From Methylocapsa sp. (GTDB lineage: Bacteria; Pseudomonadota; Alphaproteobacteria; Rhizobiales; Beijerinckiaceae), in the NCBI GenBank assembly GCA_017353815.1, contig JAFMSB010000149.1, positions 1-5,280 on the forward strand: a DNA stretch of 5,280 nt. Reading direction: 5' to 3'. The translations under genes and the position numbers were made by a program. The notes beneath the pieces were generated by a model, which searched no databases, was not told the DNA's origin, and saw only the letters and a program-made list of their open reading frames with translations. Shown piece by piece: positions 1-5,280 of this stretch; within the stretch, counting starts at the first letter, position 1, and each line of letters starts with the position of its first letter.

Positions 1-1244
1 AGGCAACAGGCTTACCGCACCGGCGGATGGAGTCATGGCACTATACCGATCTGCGCACGCTCATGCGCAGGGCGCTTCCGCTCGCCGCGCCCCCGGGGGA
101 AAAACAAACCAAGGCGCTCGGCAGGGAACTCGCCAAAGCGCGTCTCAAGCAGCGTCTCGTCTTGGCCGATGGGTTTTTCGTCCCCGGATTGTCCACGGGG
201 TTGCCGCCCGGCGTCGGCGTGCGGTCCCTCGCCCCGGTGCTCGCCGAGGGCCGCCCCGATCTTATCGCTTTGCTGGCGCAGAAGGATCTTGCCCCACAAG
301 ATCCGGCCGTCGCTCTTAATGCCGCCTTGATGCAAGACGGAGTTGTGGTCGAGATTGCTCCGGGGGCCAAGATTGCGGAGCCAATCCATCTCGTGCATGT
401 TTCCGCTTCTCCTTCCCCTGCGGCAAGTTACACCCGCTCGATTCTGGTTCTGGGTGCGGGCTCGTCGGTCCACTTTGCCGAGTCATATCGTGCGGCCAAT
501 ATGGCGCCCATCGCGCCAGAATCTCAGATCAACTCCTGTCTCATCCTATGCGCCGGCGACGGGGCCACGCTCTCCCACACGGCAGCGCTTATAGGCCGTG
601 CGCCAGGCCGCCTCCAGATTGAAACTGTTATGGCGCGGCTTGGCAGCGGAGCCAAATTGGACAGTTTTGCGCTTACCGCCGGCCCCGGCTTGCTGCGGCG
701 CCAGATATTCCTGCGCTTCGAAGGCGCAGGCGCACAAGCCGCCGTGAGCGGCGTCTCGCTGCTGCGAGGCCGGGAGCACGCCGATAGCACCTTGCGCATC
801 GAGCATGCGGCGCAAGCATGCCTGAGCCGCGAGAGCTTCCGCTATGTTCTCGACGAGGAAGCAACGGGAGTTTTTCAGGGCCGGATCATTGTAGCGCCAG
901 AGGCGCAAAAAACCGACGGCAAAATGCTTTGCAAATCCATTCTCCTGTCGGATTTGGCGGCAATGAACAGCAAGCCGGAGCTTGAGATTTTTGCCGACGA
1001 CGTTGCCTGCGGCCATGGCGCGACCTGCGGCGGCCTCGACCCCGAACAGCTCTTTTATCTCCGGACAAGGGGCCTTGCCGCCGGAGAAGCGGAGGGCATG
1101 CTGCTCGAAGGTTTTGCGGGCGAATTGGTCGAGGCAATCCCCCACAAAGGCTTGGCCGCAGCTTTTCGCGAGGACATCGGCGCCTGGCTATCGGGCCGCA
1201 ATTCCCCAAAACCGCCGGTCCATTCGCGCGGCAGCGGATCTTGA
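1..1244 (+). CDS. sufD: SufD, Fe-S cluster assembly scaffold subunit (5' end outside window)
   Basis: SufD is the non-ATPase partner of SufB in the cytoplasmic SufBC2D complex, which assembles Fe-S clusters using sulfur from SufS and ATP hydrolysis by SufC. The frame is open from base 3 to the TGA at 1242-1244, giving 413 visible codons against roughly 420-440 in the family. The first ATG is at 27, but the eight codons before it read ATGLPHRR and continue into MESWHYTDLR. This matches the usual SufD N-terminal pattern GLPxRRxExWxYTDLR, and the ATG has GGCGG directly against it instead of a spaced ribosome binding site. The true start is therefore upstream of the window. Numbering from Met27, the C-terminal signature is ADDVACGHGAT at 323-333 followed by FYLRTRG at 343-349. 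His330 corresponds to the conserved SufD histidine (His360 in E. coli). The middle is the Gly/Ala/Leu-rich beta-helix core. SufB is the related alternative, but gene order and the N-terminal motif favour SufD. Confidence 0.95.
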   Translation, partial: ATGLPHRRMESWHYTDLRTLMRRALPLAAPPGEKQTKALGRELAKARLKQRLVLADGFFVPGLSTGLPPGVGVRSLAPVLAEGRPDLIALLAQKDLAPQDPAVALNAALMQDGVVVEIAPGAKIAEPIHLVHVSASPSPAASYTRSILVLGAGSSVHFAESYRAANMAPIAPESQINSCLILCAGDGATLSHTAALIGRAPGRLQIETVMARLGSGAKLDSFALTAGPGLLRRQIFLRFEGAGAQAAVSGVSLLRGREHADSTLRIEHAAQACLSRESFRYVLDEEATGVFQGRIIVAPEAQKTDGKMLCKSILLSDLAAMNSKPELEIFADDVACGHGATCGGLDPEQLFYLRTRGLAAGEAEGMLLEGFAGELVEAIPHKGLAAAFREDIGAWLSGRNSPKPPVHSRGSGS

Positions 1245-1250
1245 GGGGGG
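1243..1250 (+). promoter_or_regulatory. Purine-rich Shine-Dalgarno sequence of sufS, overlapping the sufD stop
   Basis: GAGGGGGG overlaps the sufD stop codon. It lies about 9 bases before an in-frame TTG at 1260, a normal spacing, but 21 bases before the first in-frame ATG at 1272. The spacing therefore favours TTG as the sufS start. Overlap with the sufD stop also suggests that ribosomes finishing sufD help start sufS. This is inferred from spacing only. Confidence 0.5.
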
Positions 1251-1259
1251 CGCCAGACG

Positions 1260-2525
1260 TTGAATGAGCCGATGAACAAACCCATCGCCGCCCAGCCGCC
1301 GCTTGCCCCGCTCGATAACGCGGCCCTGCGCGAGGACTTCCCGGCTCTCGCGGCAAAGGTCTACGGGAAGCCGCTCGTTTATCTCGATAATGCCGCCTCG
1401 GCACAAAAGCCGCGGCAAGTGGTCGAGCGGATGCTTTATGCCACTTACCATGAATACGCCAATGTCCACCGCGGCTTGCATTACCTCGCGAATGCCGCAA
1501 CGGAGGCGTATGAAGCTGCGCGGGAGTCCGTTCGCGCCTTTCTCAACGCGGAATCATCGAGCGAGATCATCTTTACGAAGTCGGCGACGGAATCAATCAA
1601 TCTCGCCGCTGCTTCCTTTGGCGAGGCCTTTATCAATGAAGGCGACGAAATCGTCCTCTCGATTATGGAGCATCACGCCAATATCGTGCCTTGGCATTTT
1701 TTGCGCGCGCGCAAGGGGGCGGTATTGAAATGGGTGGATGTCGACGATGAGGGTAATTTCCTGCTCGACTCATTCGAGCGCGCGCTGACGCCCAAAACCA
1801 AGATCGTCGCCATAACCCATATGTCGAATGTGCTTGGCACGGTCACGCCGGTCAAGGAAATTGCGAGGATCGCGCACGGCCGCGGCGTTCCGGTCCTGGT
1901 TGACGGCTCTCAAGGCGCCGTGCACGTTGATGTCGACGTCCAAGATCTCGATGTTGATTTTTATTGCCTCACCGGCCACAAGCTGTATGGGCCGACGGGG
2001 ATCGGCGCGCTTTACGGCAAAATGAAATGGCTGGAAAAGCTCCCTCCTTTTCTTGGCGGCGGGGAGATGATCAACGAAGTTACACGGGATAACGTGACCT
2101 ATAGCGATCCGCCGCAGCGCTTCGAAGCGGGCACTCCCCCGATCATCCAAGCCATTGGGCTTGGCGCGGCTGCTAACTACATGCAGGAAATCGGCCGCGA
2201 GAGAATTCACGCGCACGAATCCGCATTGAGCAAATATGCCCACGAGCGTCTGTCGCGCCTAAACTCATTGCGCATATATGGCCGCGCAAGAGGCAAGGGC
2301 GGGATCGTTGCCTTCAATATGCGGTCCGCGCATGCGCATGACATCGCCACCGTGTTGGATCAGTGCGGTGTGGCCGTCAGAGCCGGAACCCATTGCGCTC
2401 AGCCTTTGCTGGCGCGCTTTGGGGTCACATCGACCTGCCGGGCATCCTTTGCCCTCTACAACACCTATGAGGAAGCCGACAAACTGGTCGAATCGCTCAT
2501 CAAAGCGGAGAAATTATTTGCCTGA
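1260..2525 (+). CDS. sufS: SufS, PLP-dependent cysteine desulfurase (group II)
   Basis: This cytoplasmic enzyme converts L-cysteine to L-alanine and holds the sulfur as a cysteine persulfide, which is passed on for Fe-S assembly by SufBC2D. Counting from TTG1260 (421 aa), the PLP-binding lysine is K241 in TGHKLYGPTG. H138 in MEHHANIVPW is the residue stacking over PLP, and C379 in RAGTHCAQPL is the persulfide cysteine. R374 and R394 are the substrate-carboxylate arginines. All lie a constant 15 residues beyond their E. coli SufS counterparts (H123, K226, R359, C364, R379), so the catalytic set is complete. E. coli SufS has 406 aa. The start is TTG1260 (good ribosome binding site) or ATG1272 (417 aa); the difference of four residues does not affect the fold. 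Group II enzymes normally need a SufE or SufU partner, and none is encoded in this window. It sits between sufD and sufT with gaps of 15 and 13 bases. Confidence 0.96.
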   Translation: MNEPMNKPIAAQPPLAPLDNAALREDFPALAAKVYGKPLVYLDNAASAQKPRQVVERMLYATYHEYANVHRGLHYLANAATEAYEAARESVRAFLNAESSSEIIFTKSATESINLAAASFGEAFINEGDEIVLSIMEHHANIVPWHFLRARKGAVLKWVDVDDEGNFLLDSFERALTPKTKIVAITHMSNVLGTVTPVKEIARIAHGRGVPVLVDGSQGAVHVDVDVQDLDVDFYCLTGHKLYGPTGIGALYGKMKWLEKLPPFLGGGEMINEVTRDNVTYSDPPQRFEAGTPPIIQAIGLGAAANYMQEIGRERIHAHESALSKYAHERLSRLNSLRIYGRARGKGGIVAFNMRSAHAHDIATVLDQCGVAVRAGTHCAQPLLARFGVTSTCRASFALYNTYEEADKLVESLIKAEKLFA

Positions 2526-2538
2526 CAGCCAAGTAGCC

Positions 2539-2949
2539 ATGTCCGAAGTCGAATCGCTCGAATCGCCGGCGCCCGGCGAGGCGGCGGAATCTGCGCCAAA
2601 CGAACCCGTTTGGCTCTTCGATCCTTCGGTGCCAGAAGGCGAGCGCGAACGTCTCGCGAGCGACATCGCCGCGGCCCTTAAAACCGTGTTTGATCCCGAG
2701 ATTCCGTGCGACATCTACGAGCTCGGATTGATCTACCGGGTGGAAGTGGACGCAAATATGCATGTCAAAATCGATATGACCTTGACCGCGCCGGGCTGTC
2801 CCGTGGCAAGCGAGCTTATCCGCGCGGTGGAGAGCGCGGCGGGCGCGGTGCCTGGCGTGATGGACGTCAGCGTGTCGATGGTCTTCGATCCGCCTTGGGA
2901 TCAGGGTCGCATGTCGGACGAAGCGCGCATTTCGCTCGATCTCTTTTAG
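2539..2949 (+). CDS. sufT: SufT-type MIP18/DUF59 Fe-S assembly protein
   Basis: A 136-residue protein of the MIP18 (DUF59) family, which helps mature or deliver Fe-S clusters; SUF-operon members are called SufT. The domain runs from about residue 38 to 120. It shows the family motif DPEIPCDIYELGLIY (52-66) and TLTAPGCPVA (81-90), with the hallmark cysteine C87; C57 in the first motif is a second cysteine. After the core comes a SVSMVFDPPWDQGRMSDEAR segment (111-130) typical of SUF-linked members. The first 25 or so residues are a Glu/Ala/Pro-rich, probably disordered extension. The ATG at 2539 is the first start codon after the sufS stop, 13 bases away, and has only a weak AAG-type ribosome binding site, so translation is probably coupled to sufS. 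The biochemical role of SufT is less settled than that of SufS or SufD. Family assignment is firm; the precise function is inferred from operon context. Confidence 0.92.
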   Translation: MSEVESLESPAPGEAAESAPNEPVWLFDPSVPEGERERLASDIAAALKTVFDPEIPCDIYELGLIYRVEVDANMHVKIDMTLTAPGCPVASELIRAVESAAGAVPGVMDVSVSMVFDPPWDQGRMSDEARISLDLF

Positions 2950-3391
2950 CCGGCCGCCAGGAAAATCTCGCTTGGGCCAGGCCTTGGCTTCGGACGCTGG
3001 TTCAATTGCCATCATTGTTAGGGCAAATTTCTAATTTTCTCTGTGAAACGGTCGATCTTCCCGGATCTTGGCGGGGCCCTCGCGTAACGCTCCTTCGTTC
3101 TGCCAATAGAATTCGGATCAAGGCTCGTCTTTCGCCGTTGGTGCGCGATGCGGCGCTCTTTGCATTTGCTCCGCTCCGGAATATAGGGAACCCGAAACCC
3201 CGCCTCTCGTTAGCGTCGGCCAATATTTTCATTCGAAACCTTCGCGAGCCTGAAAGCAAATACTTCCCCTTGGCGCCGCAAACCCGCCGCGGGAGAGCGC
3301 TTGGCCCGCGCTTGCGGCATGATCAACCGGGAGCCCGCCGCCACGATCAGTTCAGGCCTCGCGGCCCCCGAAAGCCAGCTGGGATAATCTC
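2950..3391. other. Intergenic region without a supported gene
   Basis: This 442-base gap separates sufT from the ycjX-family gene. Stop-free stretches exist on both strands, but their translations have skewed composition, no recognisable motif and no good start signal. I looked for A-type carrier (SufA/IscA/HesB) motifs, since that gene often follows sufT, and found neither the first conserved cysteine region nor the C-terminal CGCG motif. The part around 3000-3045 is noticeably more AT-rich than the rest and contains a promoter candidate. I see no tRNA, no strong terminator after sufT and no tandem repeat. Confidence 0.6.
3006..3035 (+). promoter_or_regulatory. Candidate sigma-70-type promoter upstream of the ycjX-family gene
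   Basis: TTGCCA (3006-3011) and TCTAAT (3030-3035) each match five of six positions of the housekeeping consensus (TTGACA and TATAAT), separated by 18 bases, in a locally AT-rich patch. A transcript from here would begin near 3042 and run rightward, leaving about 350 bases of leader before the TTG at 3392. It could drive the ycjX-family gene or an unannotated small RNA. Alphaproteobacterial promoters are often poor consensus matches, so this is only a candidate. Confidence 0.35.
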
Positions 3392-4891
3392 TTGCCTCTC
3401 GTCTCCGACCTCCTTTTTGAAGCCCGCACCGTGGCGAGAAGGCTCATCGAGCTCGCGGAGGGCCCGCACATCCGTCTTGGTGTCACGGGTCTTTCACGTT
3501 CGGGAAAAACTGTCTTTATTACCGCGCTGATCGAACATTTGACCAAGGCGGCAAGCCCCGCCCTGCGCGGGCGCAGGAATACTTTGCCGGTGTTCCGGGT
3601 TCACGCCGAAGGGAGGCTCATTGGGGGAACGCTCGAGCCGCAGCCCGATGACGCGGTGCCGCGCTTCACCTATGAGGATCATATTGCCGCTTTGTCCGGC
3701 CCGAAGGGGTCGCCCGGCCACCGGCATTGGCCCGAATCGACGCGGCGCATCTCCGAGCTGCGGCTGCGCCTTTATTTTAGCCAGCCCCCCGGCTTTCAGC
3801 CGGCACGGCAATCGCTATCGATCGATATTGTCGATTATCCCGGCGAATGGCTGCTCGATCTGCCACTTCTCACGAAGTCCTATGCCCAATGGTCGCGCGA
3901 GACCTTTGTCGCCTCGGCAAACGCCGCTCGCGCGCCTCTGGCGGCGGAATGGCGCGCCTTTGCAACGAGCGCCGATCCGCGCGCGGCGGCAAGCGAAGAG
4001 GATGCGCGGCGCGGAGCCGAGCTCTTTACCTGCTATTTGCGGGCCTGTCGCGACGGCGATTATCATTTTTCGACTCTCCCGCCCGGCCGTTTCCTCATGC
4101 CGGGCGATCTCGAGGGCTCGCCAGCGCTGACCTTCGCGCCTCTGGCCGCGGAAGAAGGCGAAATCTATCCGCCCGAATCCTTGGCGGCCATGATGGAGCG
4201 GCGGTACGAGGCCTATAAGACTTATGTCGTCAAACCTTTTTTCCGCAACCATTTCTCGAGGCTCGACCGCCAGATCGTGCTGGTCGATGCGCTTGCCGCC
4301 CTAAATGCTGGCCCGGCCGCGGTGCGCGATCTCGAGACCGCGATGACCGATGTTTTGGCAGCGTTCCGGGCCGGGCGGGGCAATATTCTGACAACCCTGT
4401 TCCGGCCCAAGATCGATAAGATCCTGTTTGCCGCCGCCAAGGCCGATCATTTGCATCACACGAGCCACGACCGGCTGGAAGCAATCTTGCGTCACTTGAC
4501 CAAAAGAGCCATTGCCCGAGCCGAGAAGGTCGGCGCCGAGGTGGATGTGATTGCGCTTGCGGCAATCAGGGCGACGCGCGAGGCCAAGGTCGGGGGACCG
4601 GGAGAGCCCGCGCTTGAGGCGGTCGTCGGCACGCCGCTCAAAGGCGAGCGGATCGGGGACGAGGTTTTCGATGGAACAGCAGAGGCCGCGATCTACCCGG
4701 GCGAGCTCCCAGCCGATCCGGAAGCAGTCTTTCGCGAGGCGCCGCCCAAAAAGCCCGAGGATGTCGACTACCGCTTCGTCCGCTTCCGGCCGCCCGTCCC
4801 GGCGCGCGCAGCCGGCGGCTCGCTGTTGCCCCCGCCGCATATAAGACTCGACCGGGCGCTCCAATATCTTTTGGGCGACCGGCTCGGGTAG
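3392..4891 (+). CDS. ycjX: YcjX/DUF463-family P-loop GTPase-like stress protein
   Basis: A 499-residue protein of the YcjX (DUF463) family, conserved in proteobacteria and linked to stress responses in E. coli, where ycjX is a heat-shock gene; its cellular task is not established. The Walker A/G1 motif is GLSRSGKT (33-40) following HIRLGVT. The G3-like segment is SIDIVDYPGEW, with D148 and G151, and KADH (350-353) matches the TKADH motif of the family in the G4 position. LDRQIVLVD (291-299) is another family signature. There is no signal peptide or membrane segment, so the protein is probably cytoplasmic. E. coli YcjX has about 465 residues; here the Pro/Ala-rich C-terminal part is somewhat longer. 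The TTG start is well supported. An in-frame TGA lies at 3320-3322, no ATG, GTG or other TTG occurs between it and 3392, and GGGA (3381-3384) sits seven bases upstream. Its usual partner gene ycjF (DUF697) does not follow in the window. Confidence 0.93.
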   Translation: MPLVSDLLFEARTVARRLIELAEGPHIRLGVTGLSRSGKTVFITALIEHLTKAASPALRGRRNTLPVFRVHAEGRLIGGTLEPQPDDAVPRFTYEDHIAALSGPKGSPGHRHWPESTRRISELRLRLYFSQPPGFQPARQSLSIDIVDYPGEWLLDLPLLTKSYAQWSRETFVASANAARAPLAAEWRAFATSADPRAAASEEDARRGAELFTCYLRACRDGDYHFSTLPPGRFLMPGDLEGSPALTFAPLAAEEGEIYPPESLAAMMERRYEAYKTYVVKPFFRNHFSRLDRQIVLVDALAALNAGPAAVRDLETAMTDVLAAFRAGRGNILTTLFRPKIDKILFAAAKADHLHHTSHDRLEAILRHLTKRAIARAEKVGAEVDVIALAAIRATREAKVGGPGEPALEAVVGTPLKGERIGDEVFDGTAEAAIYPGELPADPEAVFREAPPKKPEDVDYRFVRFRPPVPARAAGGSLLPPPHIRLDRALQYLLGDRLG

Positions 4892-4935
4892 CAGCTTGAC
4901 TCCAAAGCTTCCTCTTGCGCTTGCCGAGCACAGAC

Positions 4936-4958
4936 AAAGCCCCCAAATGCGGCTTTTT
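4936..4958 (+). terminator. Weak candidate rho-independent terminator after ycjX
   Basis: AAAGCC (4936-4941) pairs with GGCTTT (4951-4956) across a 9-base loop. The T-run (4954-4958) overlaps the stem, and another TTTT follows shortly after. The stem is only six base pairs with three G-C pairs, so this is a weak terminator at best. Its position about 45 bases after the ycjX stop is appropriate. A 5-bp hairpin nearer the stop (AGCTT 4893-4897 with AAGCT 4905-4909) is weaker still. Confidence 0.3.
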
Positions 4959-4993
4959 GGTCTTTTGGCCTCCATCGCGCTTTTTTCGAACAT

Positions 4994-5035
4994 CTCATCC
5001 TGAGGAGGCGCTGAAGCGCCGTCTCGAAGGATGAG
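4994..5035. repeat. Palindromic intergenic repeat, copy 1
   Basis: A 42-base imperfect palindrome. The outer arms CTCATCCT (4994-5001) and AGGATGAG (5028-5035) are perfectly complementary. The inner arms GGCGC (5007-5011) and GCGCC (5016-5020) enclose a TGAA loop. Between the arms are GAGGA on the left and GTCTCGA on the right. From memory, the pattern CTCATCCTGAGGA...GTCTCGAAGGATGAG is a dispersed intergenic repeat abundant in Rhizobiales genomes; I could not search to confirm this. It could fold as RNA or act as a REP-like DNA element. Confidence 0.8.
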
Positions 5036-5051
5036 GGGAGGACTAGCTCCC
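5036..5051. repeat. Short hairpin between the two palindromic repeats
   Basis: GGGAG (5036-5040) and CTCCC (5047-5051) form a 5-bp stem around the loop GACTAG, directly abutting the right end of repeat copy 1. The pairing is perfect but short, so it may be chance or a remnant of a third repeat arm. Confidence 0.3.
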
Positions 5052-5057
5052 ACAAAA

Positions 5058-5097
5058 TCCCTGAGGAACCCACAAAGCGGGCGTCTCGAAGGGCGAG
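5058..5097. repeat. Palindromic intergenic repeat, copy 2 (degenerate)
   Basis: A second copy of the same repeat in the same orientation. It shares CCTGAGGA (5060-5067) and GTCTCGAAGG (5083-5092) with copy 1, shifted by 61 and 62 bases. Its inner arms are CCCAC (5069-5073) and GCGGG (5077-5081) around AAA, with one A-C mismatch, instead of the GGCGC/GCGCC of copy 1. The outer stem is reduced to CCCT/AGGG (5059-5062 with 5090-5093); beyond that the arms have diverged. It looks like an older, decaying copy. Confidence 0.7.
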
Positions 5098-5120
5098 GGC
5101 GGTGTGGCGGCCTTTTCCAG

Positions 5121-5159
5121 GGCGGGACTGGCTAAAGAGCGGGGCAGCCGTATCCCGCC
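5121..5159. repeat. 39-base imperfect inverted repeat
   Basis: GGCGGGA (5121-5127) is perfectly complementary to TCCCGCC (5153-5159), and inside it GGCT (5130-5133) pairs with AGCC (5146-5149). A small internal loop (CT against GTA) separates the stems, and the apical loop is 12 bases. No T-run follows, so it is not a typical terminator in either direction. Its sequence differs from the two repeats to its left. Confidence 0.5.
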
Positions 5160-5214
5160 ATCCCTCCATCGGCGGAATTTTGCGGGCTTGCTCGAAATCA
5201 ATCCTTCCGGCTTC

Positions 5215-5228
5215 CTCACTGCAGTGAG
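5215..5228. promoter_or_regulatory. Perfect 14-bp palindrome, possible operator
   Basis: CTCACTGCAGTGAG is a perfect 14-bp palindrome with no spacer. Because it has no loop bases, it is better suited to binding a dimeric DNA-binding protein than to forming a hairpin. It lies 14 bases before an A8T5 tract and may belong to the control region of a gene to the right of the window. No regulator can be named from the sequence. Confidence 0.35.
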
Positions 5229-5242
5229 CTTGCCTATCTTAC

Positions 5243-5255
5243 AAAAAAAATTTTT
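5243..5255. other. A8T5 tract, probable intrinsically curved DNA
   Basis: Eight A followed by five T, with no TpA step, in an otherwise GC-rich setting. Such AnTn tracts bend DNA and commonly lie upstream of or within promoters, where they can act as UP-like elements or bind nucleoid proteins. I see no convincing -35/-10 pair in the remaining 25 bases. Confidence 0.4.
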
Positions 5256-5280
5256 CGTATCCTCCGCCCGGGACGCCGGG

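Larger units (their letters stand above)
4892..5280. other. Non-coding region rich in inverted repeats
   Basis: No gene is supported in the 389 bases after the ycjX stop. Open frames on the minus strand run through palindromic repeats and back into antisense ycjX, and look like artefacts. The region holds, from left to right, a weak terminator candidate, T-rich patches, two related palindromic repeats, a separate 39-base imperfect hairpin, a perfect 14-bp palindrome and an A8T5 tract. The right end may be the upstream region of a gene beyond the window. Confidence 0.6.

Noticed and set aside
546..1145. A 199-codon minus-strand open frame antisense to sufD
   Set aside because: It is the shadow of a strongly conserved gene on the plus strand and has no family motif.
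2487..2559. A 12-base sequence GTCGAATCGCTC repeated at the end of sufS (2487-2498) and the start of sufT (2548-2559)
   Set aside because: Both copies lie in coding sequence in Val-Glu-Ser-Leu contexts with common codons; a chance or codon-driven match is more likely than a functional repeat.
2960..2995. GC-rich dyad around CCAGGCCTTGG after sufT as a terminator
   Set aside because: The stem is short, cannot form a stable hairpin with a proper loop, and no T-run follows.
3002..3259. A minus-strand open frame of 85 codons inside the gap
   Set aside because: No recognisable motif, arginine-rich composition and no clear ribosome binding site; likely chance.
2706..3530. A long open frame (274 codons) spanning the end of sufT, the intergenic gap and the start of ycjX
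   Set aside because: It overlaps two well-supported genes in another frame, is rich in Arg/Pro/Ser with few acidic residues, and shows no domain or motif. High-GC DNA often gives such stop-free frames.
4301..5169. Minus-strand open frames whose N-termini are translated from the palindromic repeats
   Set aside because: Peptides such as LILRDGASAPPQDE are the translated repeat itself, a known annotation artefact type, and the rest is antisense to ycjX.

Overview
The window is chromosomal DNA from a high-GC alphaproteobacterium. Codon usage is strongly GC-biased, the proteins resemble those of Rhizobiales, and a short palindromic repeat of a kind common in Rhizobiales genomes lies near the right end. 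A Beijerinckiaceae- or Bradyrhizobium-like host is my best guess from memory; the exact genus cannot be read from the sequence.

Left half (1-2949, + strand): the tail of a SUF iron-sulfur cluster assembly operon. It contains sufD, which is cut by the left edge, then sufS (cysteine desulfurase), then a MIP18/DUF59 protein of the SufT type. Gaps are 15 and 13 bases, so the genes are almost certainly co-transcribed from a promoter upstream of the window, where sufB and sufC would be expected. SufS takes sulfur from cysteine, SufD forms part of the SufBC2D scaffold where the cluster is built, and SufT-type proteins act in cluster maturation or delivery. The sufA (A-type carrier) gene that often ends this operon in alphaproteobacteria is not found after sufT.

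Middle (2950-3391): about 440 bases with no gene I can support. It holds one reasonable sigma-70-like promoter candidate pointing right.

Right half (3392-4891, + strand): a YcjX/DUF463-family P-loop protein starting at TTG. This is a conserved stress-associated GTPase-like protein. Its usual partner, the DUF697 membrane protein YcjF, does not follow within the window.

Right end (4892-5280): non-coding DNA rich in inverted repeats. It contains a weak terminator candidate, two copies of a Rhizobiales-type palindromic repeat whose stems differ in a pairing-preserving way, another 39-base imperfect hairpin, a perfect 14-bp palindrome and an A8T5 tract.

Overall this is a mostly ordinary housekeeping region. 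I see no sign of a new defence system, mobile element or biosynthetic system. The most useful points are the truncated sufD start, the missing sufA and ycjF neighbours, and the structured 3' repeat region.
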